Source of the DNA: Candidatus Bathyarchaeota archaeon B24-2
Lineage (GTDB): Archaea; Thermoproteota; Bathyarchaeia; Bathyarchaeales; B24-2
Direction of reading: 5' to 3'
Assembly: GCA_002490245.1 (NCBI GenBank)
Contig: PCNA01000017.1
Coordinates: forward strand, 1 to 38,556
Length of the DNA: 38,556 nucleotides
Shown here: positions 8,447-17,383 of the stretch, in pieces
How positions within the stretch are numbered: position 1 is the first letter of the stretch
Layout: every line of letters starts with the position of its first letter
Translations under genes and position numbers: made by a program
The notes under the pieces: model-generated
Seen by the model: only the letters and a program-made list of their open reading frames with translations
What the model was told of the DNA's origin: nothing
Databases searched by the model: none

Positions 8447-10561
8447 TTATTTATGATAGACGATTTTTATCCAGCTCACCGGATTTTTCAGTCCACTCGT
8501 AGTTTCAGACCTTACGGCCATATGGTTTATCCCTTCATGCAGTCGCCAGATGAAAGTTTTATCTTTTTCTGCCCAGCCAGATCCGTCTATGTTAACGAGG
8601 AAGCCGGAGAAGTCAGGGGTTATGGTCTCCAAGTATACTCTAATGCTTCCGGGTTCCTCTTCCATCTCCAAGACAAAGGAGACTTGGTTTATACTCCAGT
8701 ACATGTCTTGTGGCCTGTTTGTATGTTTTGAGAAGTGTGGTAACGGAGGAGTCTTCTCGTCGGCCCAGTTTAAGTATCCGTCCCAACACCACACCACGTC
8801 TCCTTGGTTGACCGGGAGAGGTCTGTGACGGCTAAGAAAGTTGTTACGTGGAATTATTCTTAGGTGCTGAAATATGAGGAACTGGCTTTTTAGAGCGTAT
8901 TCTGTGACCGGAAATCTGTTCTCTCCTTCACGTACGCCTATGGGGAGGTTTTTCGTTAACTCGGATATGTCGTGGGTAAAGTAAAAGGGTCTCCGCCAAT
9001 CCTCTACTTCCTTAAGTCTTTCGACTAGAATGTTATGTATCTCCAAAGCGTTTAGTGGGATTCCTGTATTCTTATCGTAGTAGTAGAAGTCTCTTGTGGG
9101 ATCCATGTAAATCCACTTCTCATAGTCGTTAGACCAGACTTCGACGACCTCATGACCGCTCAATCCCTCGCTGTTTATGTTTATGTGACGAGCTTGAATA
9201 CCAAAGCTCAGGCAAGCCTGCATAAACACTATAGCAGGGAAAAGGCACATCTTATCCCTCCTCCTCTGGTCATAAACGTTCAGTTTTATTTCTCCTTTAG
9301 AGTCGTATTCTAGCTTCAGCATCCGGAGAGCGTCCCAAGGGTAATAGCAGACCTCACCGATGGGTATACGGTAAGCCCAATTCAGTAATCTAAGTATTTT
9401 TTCAAACTCCGTCTTACATCCCTCGACCACAGAATCTAACTTAAATTTCCTTCTGAGCTCCTGCAACCTTGGATGGTCCCATTTCTCATAATCGAAGTTC
9501 CAAGAGGAACGCTTAAGCTCAGGATTTTTGTAGTCGACGACTTTCAAGAAGCCTTCAGGCCAGTCATACTGTATGACCTTCGACCTTATCTTAATGGACT
9601 TCAGGGTCGGTGTTGTGAGTGGGTCATCCGTTGTTAACGTAACTTTCCATTGTAAGTATCTGTTGAGCATCTCTCCATCGAGTTTATAGACCTTCTTTTC
9701 CCCCGACCCAAGTTCTATCCATCTACTCCACGACGCTTCGTCATAGAAGGGAGTCTTTCCGGTTCTAACTTCAAGGGTTGCATACGTCTTGGGAGGCAAG
9801 TCTAGGTCTAAGGTGATCGTTATCTCTTTAACGTCCACTCTATGCTTAACGATGGATCCTTCAGGAGCGCTTCCGACGTCGATTATCGAGGACGTTATCG
9901 AACCTTTCCTCCGAAACTTCTTGAGGTAAATCCTCACAATGTATTCCCCGTCGAAGGCGTCCTCACTTCCCAGCCTATCGTAATTCCACGTTTTACCGCC
10001 GTCTTTACTCTTTGCACTCGTGTTTGGCGGCTTTACGTCCTCTATCGTCCCCTTATAGTACTCTTCGTCGTTAGCTACCAGTATATACCAGCTTGGCTCT
10101 TTGCTGGGTGTTCTAAAGACTATCTCGTTTTTACCTTCCCTTAAGTAACTTAAAGGCAAATCGACATAGTACCACCTACCCCACCCAAGCTGGTACTGTT
10201 TAGCCAGAGGATAACCGATCAACGAAGCCTTCCTAACCACGGTGTTTCCGTTAACGTCTATATAGAGAGGCGTTTTGTTGCCCTTCTCCTCTTTCCCGAG
10301 GAATAGTAGAAGAGCGGAGGATGCTCTAAGGTCTTCGATCCATAACTCCTTTTTCGCGAATATCCTATTCGTTATAGCTTCGTATACCCCGGGAGCTAAC
10401 CTACTCTCTCCCGCCGCAGGAGAGTCGTTCTCTATCAGCTCGCCCTCTAAGAGCTTTATCCCATAGTCTTTAGCCTTCTTCCAAACGTTATCGACGGTTG
10501 AAGTTCGATAGATCTGCTCAGCCGACTGAATAATCTCTATTTCTTTGAGTTTTCCCTCCAC
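8447..10561 (-). CDS. Large transglutaminase-like domain protein of unknown function
   Basis: 704 aa; candidate Cys-His-Asp core RRRDKMCLFPAIVFMQACLSFGIQARHI ... GHEVVEVWSNDYEKWIYMDPTRDF; beta-rich flanking regions. Confidence 0.75.
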   Translation of the reverse strand: MEGKLKEIEIIQSAEQIYRTSTVDNVWKKAKDYGIKLLEGELIENDSPAAGESRLAPGVYEAITNRIFAKKELWIEDLRASSALLLFLGKEEKGNKTPLYIDVNGNTVVRKASLIGYPLAKQYQLGWGRWYYVDLPLSYLREGKNEIVFRTPSKEPSWYILVANDEEYYKGTIEDVKPPNTSAKSKDGGKTWNYDRLGSEDAFDGEYIVRIYLKKFRRKGSITSSIIDVGSAPEGSIVKHRVDVKEITITLDLDLPPKTYATLEVRTGKTPFYDEASWSRWIELGSGEKKVYKLDGEMLNRYLQWKVTLTTDDPLTTPTLKSIKIRSKVIQYDWPEGFLKVVDYKNPELKRSSWNFDYEKWDHPRLQELRRKFKLDSVVEGCKTEFEKILRLLNWAYRIPIGEVCYYPWDALRMLKLEYDSKGEIKLNVYDQRRRDKMCLFPAIVFMQACLSFGIQARHININSEGLSGHEVVEVWSNDYEKWIYMDPTRDFYYYDKNTGIPLNALEIHNILVERLKEVEDWRRPFYFTHDISELTKNLPIGVREGENRFPVTEYALKSQFLIFQHLRIIPRNNFLSRHRPLPVNQGDVVWCWDGYLNWADEKTPPLPHFSKHTNRPQDMYWSINQVSFVLEMEEEPGSIRVYLETITPDFSGFLVNIDGSGWAEKDKTFIWRLHEGINHMAVRSETTSGLKNPVSWIKIVYHK

Positions 10562-10730
10562 TCCGCCTACACCACCCTATAGTAAGCCTTATTTTACTTT
10601 TTAATGTATGCTTCTATGGAATTTTAGAAAAGAGGTTTTCTAAGTCGAACTATTTGAGTTTAGAGGCCGAGGTGACCGTCTAAAACCATCTCTCTAAGGC
10701 TAGAGCTACGCCTGTAAAAGGGTTAAAAAT

Positions 10731-10738
10731 TTTAAATA
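10731..10738 (+). promoter_or_regulatory. Putative TATA box of tRNA-Arg
   Basis: tttaaata at 10731-10738, about 29 nt upstream of the tRNA 5' end (10767). Confidence 0.45.
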
Positions 10739-10766
10739 ACTTCGTCTTGTATAATTCGTGTGATAT

Positions 10767-10897
10767 GGGCCCGTAGCGCAGACTACTTTACAAAGCGAAA
10801 GTAGGCGAAATATGGATAGCGCAACGGCCTCCTAAACCTGAAGACCACCGATGGAGAGAGCCGTGGGTCGTGGGTTCAAATCCCACCGGGCCCGCCA
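10767..10897 (+). tRNA. tRNA-Arg(CCT) with two putative introns (10782-10810 in the D-loop; 10835-10858 at 37/38); CCA encoded
   Basis: Acceptor GGGCCCG/CGGGCCC, D-stem GCGC/GCGC, anticodon stem ACGGC/GCCGT with loop CTCCTA-A, T-arm GTGGG TTCAAAT CCCAC, discriminator G then CCA. Removing 29 + 24 nt leaves a canonical tRNA; BHB-like pairing is visible at the 37/38 site. Confidence 0.88.
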
Positions 10898-11058
10898 AGT
10901 TTTCAAGACCTTGAATCTCTGAGGGTTTTCAGCTTTTACGATCAGTAAATTTATAGAGCGGGCTCTTCTCTCAGGATCGACGTAACGACCTTCCTTGCCT
11001 CTTCTATGAACGATGTTCTGGCCGCAGTAGTTATCTTGTAGGATGGCTAAAATTATTC

Positions 11059-11547
11059 TTGGTGAACTTTAACGTGGGTAAGATTACGCTTGGAGAGATT
11101 ATAAAGCGGCTAAAATCTGCCTCTAAGAATTTAGAGGAGGCCTTCGGGGAAGCCTATGTTGGGTTGCTACTTTTTGGAAGTTACGCTAGAGGCGAGGCTT
11201 CAGATAGAAGCGACGTCGACGTTCTTGTAGTAATGCGAGGTTTGAAAGGCCTTAAGGTTAGAGGCGACGTTTATGGTATTCTGGCCAAACATGTTGGGAG
11301 GCCGCTTACTCTTATCGATGTGGATTTAGCGGATATTTCGAGAGACGACTTGGAGGTTACGCCTCTACTTCTCAACGCCCTATACGATGGCGTTATAGTT
11401 TATGACAGGTTTGGTGTACTTGAAAGACTTAAGTTGAAGACGATCGAGCTTATAAGAAAAGCCAACCTCGTGAGATATAGGACGCCCGACGGAAAATATG
11501 GTTGGAAGAGGGCTAACGGAAAGCCTATCGAGGCTGTGGAAGCTTGA
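11059..11547 (+). CDS. Minimal nucleotidyltransferase (MNT) domain protein, putative antitoxin
   Basis: 162 aa; LLLFGSYARGEASDRSDVDVLVV (GSxARG...SDxD motif). Confidence 0.88.
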   Translation: MVNFNVGKITLGEIIKRLKSASKNLEEAFGEAYVGLLLFGSYARGEASDRSDVDVLVVMRGLKGLKVRGDVYGILAKHVGRPLTLIDVDLADISRDDLEVTPLLLNALYDGVIVYDRFGVLERLKLKTIELIRKANLVRYRTPDGKYGWKRANGKPIEAVEA

Positions 11548-11981
11548 AGCTTAACCCAAGAAACGAGGTCTCTTATAGGGCCAGACTTGCAATACGATAT
11601 CTAGAGGAGGCTGAAGAGGCTTATAAGCGAGGAGATTATAGAGGTACCGTTGCCTCATCTCAGCTTAGCGCAGAGAACGCTGCTAAGGCTATTATAGCAT
11701 TATTCAGGACGCCTAGTTGGAGTCACGATCCATCCTATGAATTAATAGATGTTTTGCCTCTGCTGCCCGTTGATTTAAGGAGTTTAACTCAGGAACTCGC
11801 TGAGATCACTAGACGCCTTGCACCTGAACATGGAAGGGTTACATATGGCGAGCCCCTGAGAGGTCTCACTCCATGGGATCTATACGATGAGGAAAGTGCT
11901 TCTGAGGTTCTTTTAAGAGCTAGGAGAGCCCGAGAGATAATGGGTATAATACTCAGCAGACTGGGAAATCTTCGGATTTAA
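11544..11981 (+). CDS. HEPN domain protein, MNT partner, putative toxin
   Basis: 145 aa; YRARLAIRYLEEAEEAYKRGDYRGTVASSQLSAENAAKAIIALF...; start overlaps the MNT stop by 4 nt (TTGA). Confidence 0.83.
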   Translation: MKLNPRNEVSYRARLAIRYLEEAEEAYKRGDYRGTVASSQLSAENAAKAIIALFRTPSWSHDPSYELIDVLPLLPVDLRSLTQELAEITRRLAPEHGRVTYGEPLRGLTPWDLYDEESASEVLLRARRAREIMGIILSRLGNLRI

Positions 11982-12071
11982 ACATACTCGATGGTATCAT
12001 GGTAAAAAGAACTGATGGATTAAAAGGCAGGTTTTTAGTTTGTCACTCTACCTTAATGGTAGAAGGAGGAT

Positions 12072-13127
12072 GTGGAGTCAACGATGGCCAAGTTTCGTGC
12101 ACCTGAACCGTTTTCAGGAGGCATATTCTTAACCTACAAGTGTACAAGCATGTGTAGACACTGTATGTATGCTTGCTCTCCGAAGTGGAGTGAAGATTGG
12201 ATAGATGTTAAAGGAGCAGAGAAGGTTCTAACTATACTATCCGAGAGGCTTCGAGGAAAATATCCCTCGAGGTCAAATACGATAGGTGTGAACTATGGAG
12301 TACATTTTACTGGGGGTGAGCCTTTTCTGAATTTCGAGCTTTTACTTAAGCTCACTGAGGTTGCTCATAGTCTTGAGTTACCGTCGCTTTTCGTCGAAAC
12401 GAACTGCTTTTGGTGCGTTAACGATAAGGTCGTTGAGGAGAAACTTAAACGGCTTAAATCTGCTGGTCTTCAAGGCATACTGATAAGCGCAAATCCCTTT
12501 CTGGTCGAGTATGTGCCTTTCGAGAGGATAGTTAGGTGTGAGAGAATCGGAAGGAAGGTCTTCGGCAGAAACGTGATAGTATACCATGACCTCTTCTATA
12601 GTCAGCTGAAACGGTTGGGCTTGAAGGGGAGGATGTCATTCGAGGACTATCTGGAGTTCATGATGAAGAAGTGTAGAGGGGAGATCCCTCTAGCTTTAAG
12701 TTTCAACTCTGTTCTACCGATGGGGAGAGCACCGTATAAGTTAGGTTACCTGTATAGGAGGTACCCTGCAAAAGTCTTCTTCAGCGAGTCCTGTAGACGG
12801 GAGCTAACTCGCGAGTGGCATGTCCATATAGACAACTACTTTAATTATATTACGGGATATTGTGGTGGGATCTCGTTGGGTGACGCGAGGGAGCTAGACT
12901 CCCTGTGTGAAGGTATAGAGCTCGACGAGCGGCCAGTCCTTAAAGCCCTCCTAGAGAGTTTAGGCTCTCTCTACGAGTTCGCGGTTGAGGAGTTTGGTTA
13001 TAGGGAGCTGCCTGAAGGATACGTCTCGAAATGTCATCTATGCGTGGATATAAGGAGACATATAGCCAAACAAACAGACAGGTTCGAGGAGCTTAACCCT
13101 AGAGAGTTCTATAAACACCTCGAGTAG
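12072..13127 (+). CDS. Radical SAM domain protein (start may be internal, MAKFRAPEPF, 12084)
   Basis: YKCTSMCRHCMYACSP (CxxxCxxC), FTGGEPFLNFELL (GGEP motif), C-terminal SKCHLCVDIRRHI Cys pair. Confidence 0.88.
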   Translation: MESTMAKFRAPEPFSGGIFLTYKCTSMCRHCMYACSPKWSEDWIDVKGAEKVLTILSERLRGKYPSRSNTIGVNYGVHFTGGEPFLNFELLLKLTEVAHSLELPSLFVETNCFWCVNDKVVEEKLKRLKSAGLQGILISANPFLVEYVPFERIVRCERIGRKVFGRNVIVYHDLFYSQLKRLGLKGRMSFEDYLEFMMKKCRGEIPLALSFNSVLPMGRAPYKLGYLYRRYPAKVFFSESCRRELTREWHVHIDNYFNYITGYCGGISLGDARELDSLCEGIELDERPVLKALLESLGSLYEFAVEEFGYRELPEGYVSKCHLCVDIRRHIAKQTDRFEELNPREFYKHLE

Positions 13128-13719
13128 GACGCTTCGAGACGAACATATTTCCCTTGATGAAGAACCTCAGCTCCCTCTCTAAGTCCTTCTTGACGCCTAT
13201 CCTATGGGAAGACCCTATCTCGAAGACCTGTTCGCCGTCTGAGATGAAAACTTCACTCTCGATCGAGTAGACTGGTAAGCCGTTCAGCTTCTTATCTATC
13301 TTGAAGGCCCTTGTCAGTTTTCCCGGACCATTAGTCAACTCGAAGACGTTTTTAGCTTTTCTGTTTCGCTTCATAACCTCTAAGCCATGTATCGGCTCCA
13401 CAGCCCTTATCAAAACAGCTCCCACCTCACCCTCCCTATGTGCGACCACGTTGAACATCCAATTGTTGTGGACGTTGTAGATGAACGCTATGCCCGGTTC
13501 ACCCCACATCGGCGCGTTATATCTCTTCATCCCATGGCGGGCCCGTGAAGCAGGGTCTTCCATACCAAAGTAGGCTTCGGTCTCGACTATCAATCCTTCG
13601 AGTGTTTCTTTGTGAAGCCTTCTAACGAGGATTTTACCCAGCAGTTCCTTGGCAACCAGCTCCGGGTCTCGCTGGTAGAAGCGCTTGGAGAGGGGTTTCC
13701 GGCAGGCGTGTCTCACCAT
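13099..13719 (-). CDS. DNA-3-methyladenine glycosylase, AAG/MPG family
   Basis: 206 aa; LLGKILVRR...GLIVETEAYFGMEDPASRARHGMKRYNAPMWGEPGIAFIYNVHNNWMFNVVAHREGEVGAVLIRAVEPI...TNGPGKLTRAF. Confidence 0.93.
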   Translation of the reverse strand: MVRHACRKPLSKRFYQRDPELVAKELLGKILVRRLHKETLEGLIVETEAYFGMEDPASRARHGMKRYNAPMWGEPGIAFIYNVHNNWMFNVVAHREGEVGAVLIRAVEPIHGLEVMKRNRKAKNVFELTNGPGKLTRAFKIDKKLNGLPVYSIESEVFISDGEQVFEIGSSHRIGVKKDLERELRFFIKGNMFVSKRPTRGVYRTL

Positions 13720-13831
13720 AGGTTTAGGTTTAATCGACGGTCGATATGAAGGTTAACCTGCGAACCTTCTTATGTCAGAAAGGGTTATTCTTCTGGAGGT
13801 CGATGCAACCATTAGAGTTGGGGGCTAAGGT

Positions 13832-14929
13832 TTGAGGAGAGCGCTGTACACCCTTGTGATAGCTTGTTTAATCGCTCTTTCATCGGTCGAGGGGATCTTC
13901 TACTTTCAACTCTCGGTCAAACATGAAGACCTTAAGTCAAAGTATATGGAGCTTAAATCGAACTATGGTAGCCTAGTAGAGAACTATACTAAACTCCAAC
14001 TCGGGTATAAGGAGCTCATAGAGGACTATTCGAGGCTTCAGGATAGCTACGTGACCCTGAACGCTAGCTACGCAGGCTTAGCCGACAGATATGATGAGCT
14101 ACGTGACTACTTCAGACAGGTCGAGGCTTACCAGAAGAAGTTAAACGAGACTTACCACACTCTTCTAGAGAGCTATAAGACGATGAAGGGAGAATACTCT
14201 AAACTGAAAGGTGAACTACAGAAGGTTAACGAGGCTTATCTCAGGTATCAGGAAGCGTACCGTAAACTGGCGTTTCAGGTTAACTTGAGGGTCGTTCACC
14301 CGAACGGCAACGAGAGTCTATTCATAACCCCAGACGACCCGGAGGTTAGGAGTAAGGTCTTAGAGATAACCGGGGGTTGGAGCGATAAGAAAGACTGGAG
14401 CGAGTTCTGGATAGACGTTAAGAAGCTATACGATTGGGTCGTGGATAACATCGTCTACAGGAACGATACCCTCTATCCCAAGTTACCTGACGAGCCGAGC
14501 GGAAAAGTGGAGAGTATACCTGAAGTCTGGCAGTTCCCGAACCAAACCCTGATGCTTGGCAGCGGAGACTGTGAGGATATGGCTATCCTTCTAGCTAGCA
14601 TGGTCTATGCGTACGTCGATAAAGAGTACTGGGTCGAAGTAATAGTGATCACGGATCACGTAGCAGTCTACATACCGGTGAAAGAAGGTAAAATCTGCAT
14701 ACTCGACCCTGGAGGAAGATACTATACCGGTGTAGGCCGTCCTTGGGGAGGGCTTACGGCTAGAGACGTAAGAGGAGAAGTCTATAGATGGTTGAGCTAC
14801 TGGAGCGGTAGGGTGGAGAACCCGGAAGTCAAGTGGGTGTTCTCGGCCTATTTATGGAGGGTCTTCGCGAAGCCCGGTGAAAACGGGACAGAGAACTTCA
14901 TAGACTGGATGTACAGCCGCGAACTATAA
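13832..14929 (+). CDS. Membrane-anchored coiled-coil protein with C-terminal transglutaminase-like domain
   Basis: N-terminal hydrophobic segment (LYTLVIACLIALSSVEGIFYF), heptad-like YxxL repeats, then LGSGDCEDMAILLASMVYAYVDKEYWVEVIVITDHVAVYIPV...ILDPGG. TTG start. Confidence 0.82.
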   Translation: MRRALYTLVIACLIALSSVEGIFYFQLSVKHEDLKSKYMELKSNYGSLVENYTKLQLGYKELIEDYSRLQDSYVTLNASYAGLADRYDELRDYFRQVEAYQKKLNETYHTLLESYKTMKGEYSKLKGELQKVNEAYLRYQEAYRKLAFQVNLRVVHPNGNESLFITPDDPEVRSKVLEITGGWSDKKDWSEFWIDVKKLYDWVVDNIVYRNDTLYPKLPDEPSGKVESIPEVWQFPNQTLMLGSGDCEDMAILLASMVYAYVDKEYWVEVIVITDHVAVYIPVKEGKICILDPGGRYYTGVGRPWGGLTARDVRGEVYRWLSYWSGRVENPEVKWVFSAYLWRVFAKPGENGTENFIDWMYSREL

Positions 14930-15029
14930 ACGCTGGAGAACCTTCTATAATGCTATATGGCTAAACCCAGGAAACCATAATAAACGTCTGAGGTTGAGGC
15001 TATAGAAAGTAATCTGGAAGTGGTTGTAG

Positions 15030-16541
15030 TTGCCTGAGCTGTTGTTGGGCATAGACGTAGGTACGACTAGGGTTAAGGCCGTAGCCTTCAACCTTGAGGG
15101 TGAACCGTTAGCCTCCAGTATAGCTGAGTATGGCATACTAACGCCTAAGCCTGCTTGGGCCGAACAGAAGCCTGAGGTCTGGTGGAGAACACTCAGAGAG
15201 GTCGTTCATAGACTGTTTAAAGACTGCGATGTTCACCCGGGAGACGTTAGAGGGTTAGGTGTCTCGGTCTTAACCCCAGCTCTCGTCCCGGTAGATGAGA
15301 AAGGAAGAGCCTTGAGAAACGCGATACTGATGATCGACCAGAGGGCGGTCGAGGAAGCCGAACTCATTCACAGAGTCGCTGGAAAGGACAAAGTCTTCGA
15401 GATCACGGGAAACAGGATAGCACCAGGCACATATACTGCTCCAAGCATACTATGGATAAAGAGGCATGAACCAGAGGTCTACGAGAAGACCTACAAGTTC
15501 CTCCATGCTAACGGATATATAGTTCACAGGATGACAGGAGCCTTCACAACCGACTATACACAGGCCTCGGCCACCCTGCTACTCGATATAAAGAACGTGA
15601 AGTGGAGTGAAGACTTATGCGAAACCTTAAACATAGACCAGTCCAAGCTTCCTGAAATACGTCCATCCTGGAAGGCTGTAGGTGAACTGACAGAGGAGGC
15701 TGCACGTGAGCTAAACCTGCCTCGAGGGATACCGGTCGCTGCAGGAGCAAACGATACGGCCTGTGCGTGCATAGGAACAGGTGTTGTGGAGGAAGGGATG
15801 GCCCTTGAGTCCATAGGAACCACCATCACCTTGTCTTACATAACCGCTAAACCTTCGTTCGACATAAGGGTGTTGAACAGACTGCATGCTGTCCCCGAAC
15901 GCTACATACTCATGGCCGCCACGTCGACTCCAGGGGCGGCGTACAGGTGGCTGAGAGACCAATTCTATCGAAGGAAATCGGGAGCTACGTATCGCGAGAT
16001 GGACGAGGAAGCTGAAAGAGCACCTCCGGGGTCGAGGGGCCTGATATTCCTGCCATATCTATCAGGTGAGAGGACGCCTATCTGGAACCCCAACGCGAGA
16101 GGTGTACTCTTCGGCTTGACCTTAACCCACACTCGAGGAGACGTAGCTAGAGCGTTCCTCGAAGGCGGAGCGTATTGCGTTAAGGACTGCTTGGAAGTCT
16201 TTAAGTCACGTAAGTTTGAGGTGTCTGAAATTCGGGTGACCGGAGGAGGTGCTAAAAGCCGTCTATGGAGGAGTATAATGGCTGACGTGTTAGGCTTGAC
16301 GCTGAGGGTTCCGAACGTGGAGGAGGCGTCTTGCTTGGGAGCGGCGGTTTTAGGTGGAACTGCTGCGGGGGTGTACGGCGACCCTATAGAAGCGTCGAGG
16401 AGGATCGTTAAGGTCGTAGACGAAGTTAAACCGCGCCTTGGAAACCATGTGAAATATCAGCGTTACTACAAGCTGTTTAAGCGGGTTTACCTTAAACTGG
16501 TCGAGGAGTTCGACGAGCTAAAAGCTTTGGAGGCTTCATAA
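15030..16541 (+). CDS. FGGY-family carbohydrate kinase (xylulokinase-like)
   Basis: 503 aa; LLLGIDVGTTRVKAVAFNLEGE...PAWAEQKPEVWW...GANDTACACIGTGVVEEG...RVTGGGAKSRLWRSIMADVLG. Confidence 0.93.
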   Translation: MPELLLGIDVGTTRVKAVAFNLEGEPLASSIAEYGILTPKPAWAEQKPEVWWRTLREVVHRLFKDCDVHPGDVRGLGVSVLTPALVPVDEKGRALRNAILMIDQRAVEEAELIHRVAGKDKVFEITGNRIAPGTYTAPSILWIKRHEPEVYEKTYKFLHANGYIVHRMTGAFTTDYTQASATLLLDIKNVKWSEDLCETLNIDQSKLPEIRPSWKAVGELTEEAARELNLPRGIPVAAGANDTACACIGTGVVEEGMALESIGTTITLSYITAKPSFDIRVLNRLHAVPERYILMAATSTPGAAYRWLRDQFYRRKSGATYREMDEEAERAPPGSRGLIFLPYLSGERTPIWNPNARGVLFGLTLTHTRGDVARAFLEGGAYCVKDCLEVFKSRKFEVSEIRVTGGGAKSRLWRSIMADVLGLTLRVPNVEEASCLGAAVLGGTAAGVYGDPIEASRRIVKVVDEVKPRLGNHVKYQRYYKLFKRVYLKLVEEFDELKALEAS

Positions 16542-17351
16542 AACAGTCTTAGCTGCTTCCTCAGCCGGCACGTTCTCGTGGACCACCATTCTTATCGCTT
16601 TAGCCATGGCGTCTGGACGCTCATGTGAGAATAGGTTTCTACCGACGGCTACGCCTATTGCTCCTGCCTTAATCGCGTTTTCGACCATTCGCAGAAACTT
16701 TAAGTCGCTCTCGACCTTAGGGCCTCCGGCCTGAATAACCGGGACTGGACAGGTTTCCACGACCTTTCTGAAAGATTCTAAATCGCCGGTATATGAGGTT
16801 TTAACGTAGTCTGCGCCTAGCTCCGCGGCTGCTCTAGCAGCGTAAGCCACCCTATCGGCGTTATACCACTCCTCTTTAGGTATTTCCTCGCCTCTAGGAT
16901 AAGCGTGGACAAAGAGGGGTAGGCCCCACTCCAAGCAGGCCTCGACGAAGAAGCCAGTATTGTTCAGGAGGTTTACCTGAACGTCGCTTCTGTTACCGAA
17001 GAGGAAACCCACGGACACCGCGTCTGCGCCTAGCTTAACGGCTTCCTCGACGGAGCCTATCGGCGCGTCGAAGTGCGGATTGAAAGGAGTGAAGGCGGTT
17101 AATTTAACGATTAAGCCTACGTTCCCTGCGAAGTCGGAGAACAAGCTCTTCACGTTTCCCGGGTTTAAGATAACGGCGTCGGGTTCACCCTCCATTATCT
17201 TACCGAGAGTCCTCTTGAGTTTCCCTATACCTTTAAGGTGTGGGCCATGCTGTAACCCATGGTCTAAAGCGGCGATAAATATCCTTCCGGTTTTCCTGTT
17301 TATGAGTCTACCTAACCTATGCTTCTTCGCTACGGCAGACAAGCTCCTCAC
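16536..17351 (-). CDS. DhnA/FbaB-type class I aldolase family protein
   Basis: 271 aa; FIAALDHGLQHGP...GADAVSVGFLFGN...ADYVKTSYTGDLESFRKVVETCPVPVIQAGGPK...AGAIGVAVGRNLF. Confidence 0.88.
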   Translation of the reverse strand: MRSLSAVAKKHRLGRLINRKTGRIFIAALDHGLQHGPHLKGIGKLKRTLGKIMEGEPDAVILNPGNVKSLFSDFAGNVGLIVKLTAFTPFNPHFDAPIGSVEEAVKLGADAVSVGFLFGNRSDVQVNLLNNTGFFVEACLEWGLPLFVHAYPRGEEIPKEEWYNADRVAYAARAAAELGADYVKTSYTGDLESFRKVVETCPVPVIQAGGPKVESDLKFLRMVENAIKAGAIGVAVGRNLFSHERPDAMAKAIRMVVHENVPAEEAAKTVL

Positions 17352-17383
17352 CGCCTTTAAGTTCTCTACTTTAAATTTTAGCT

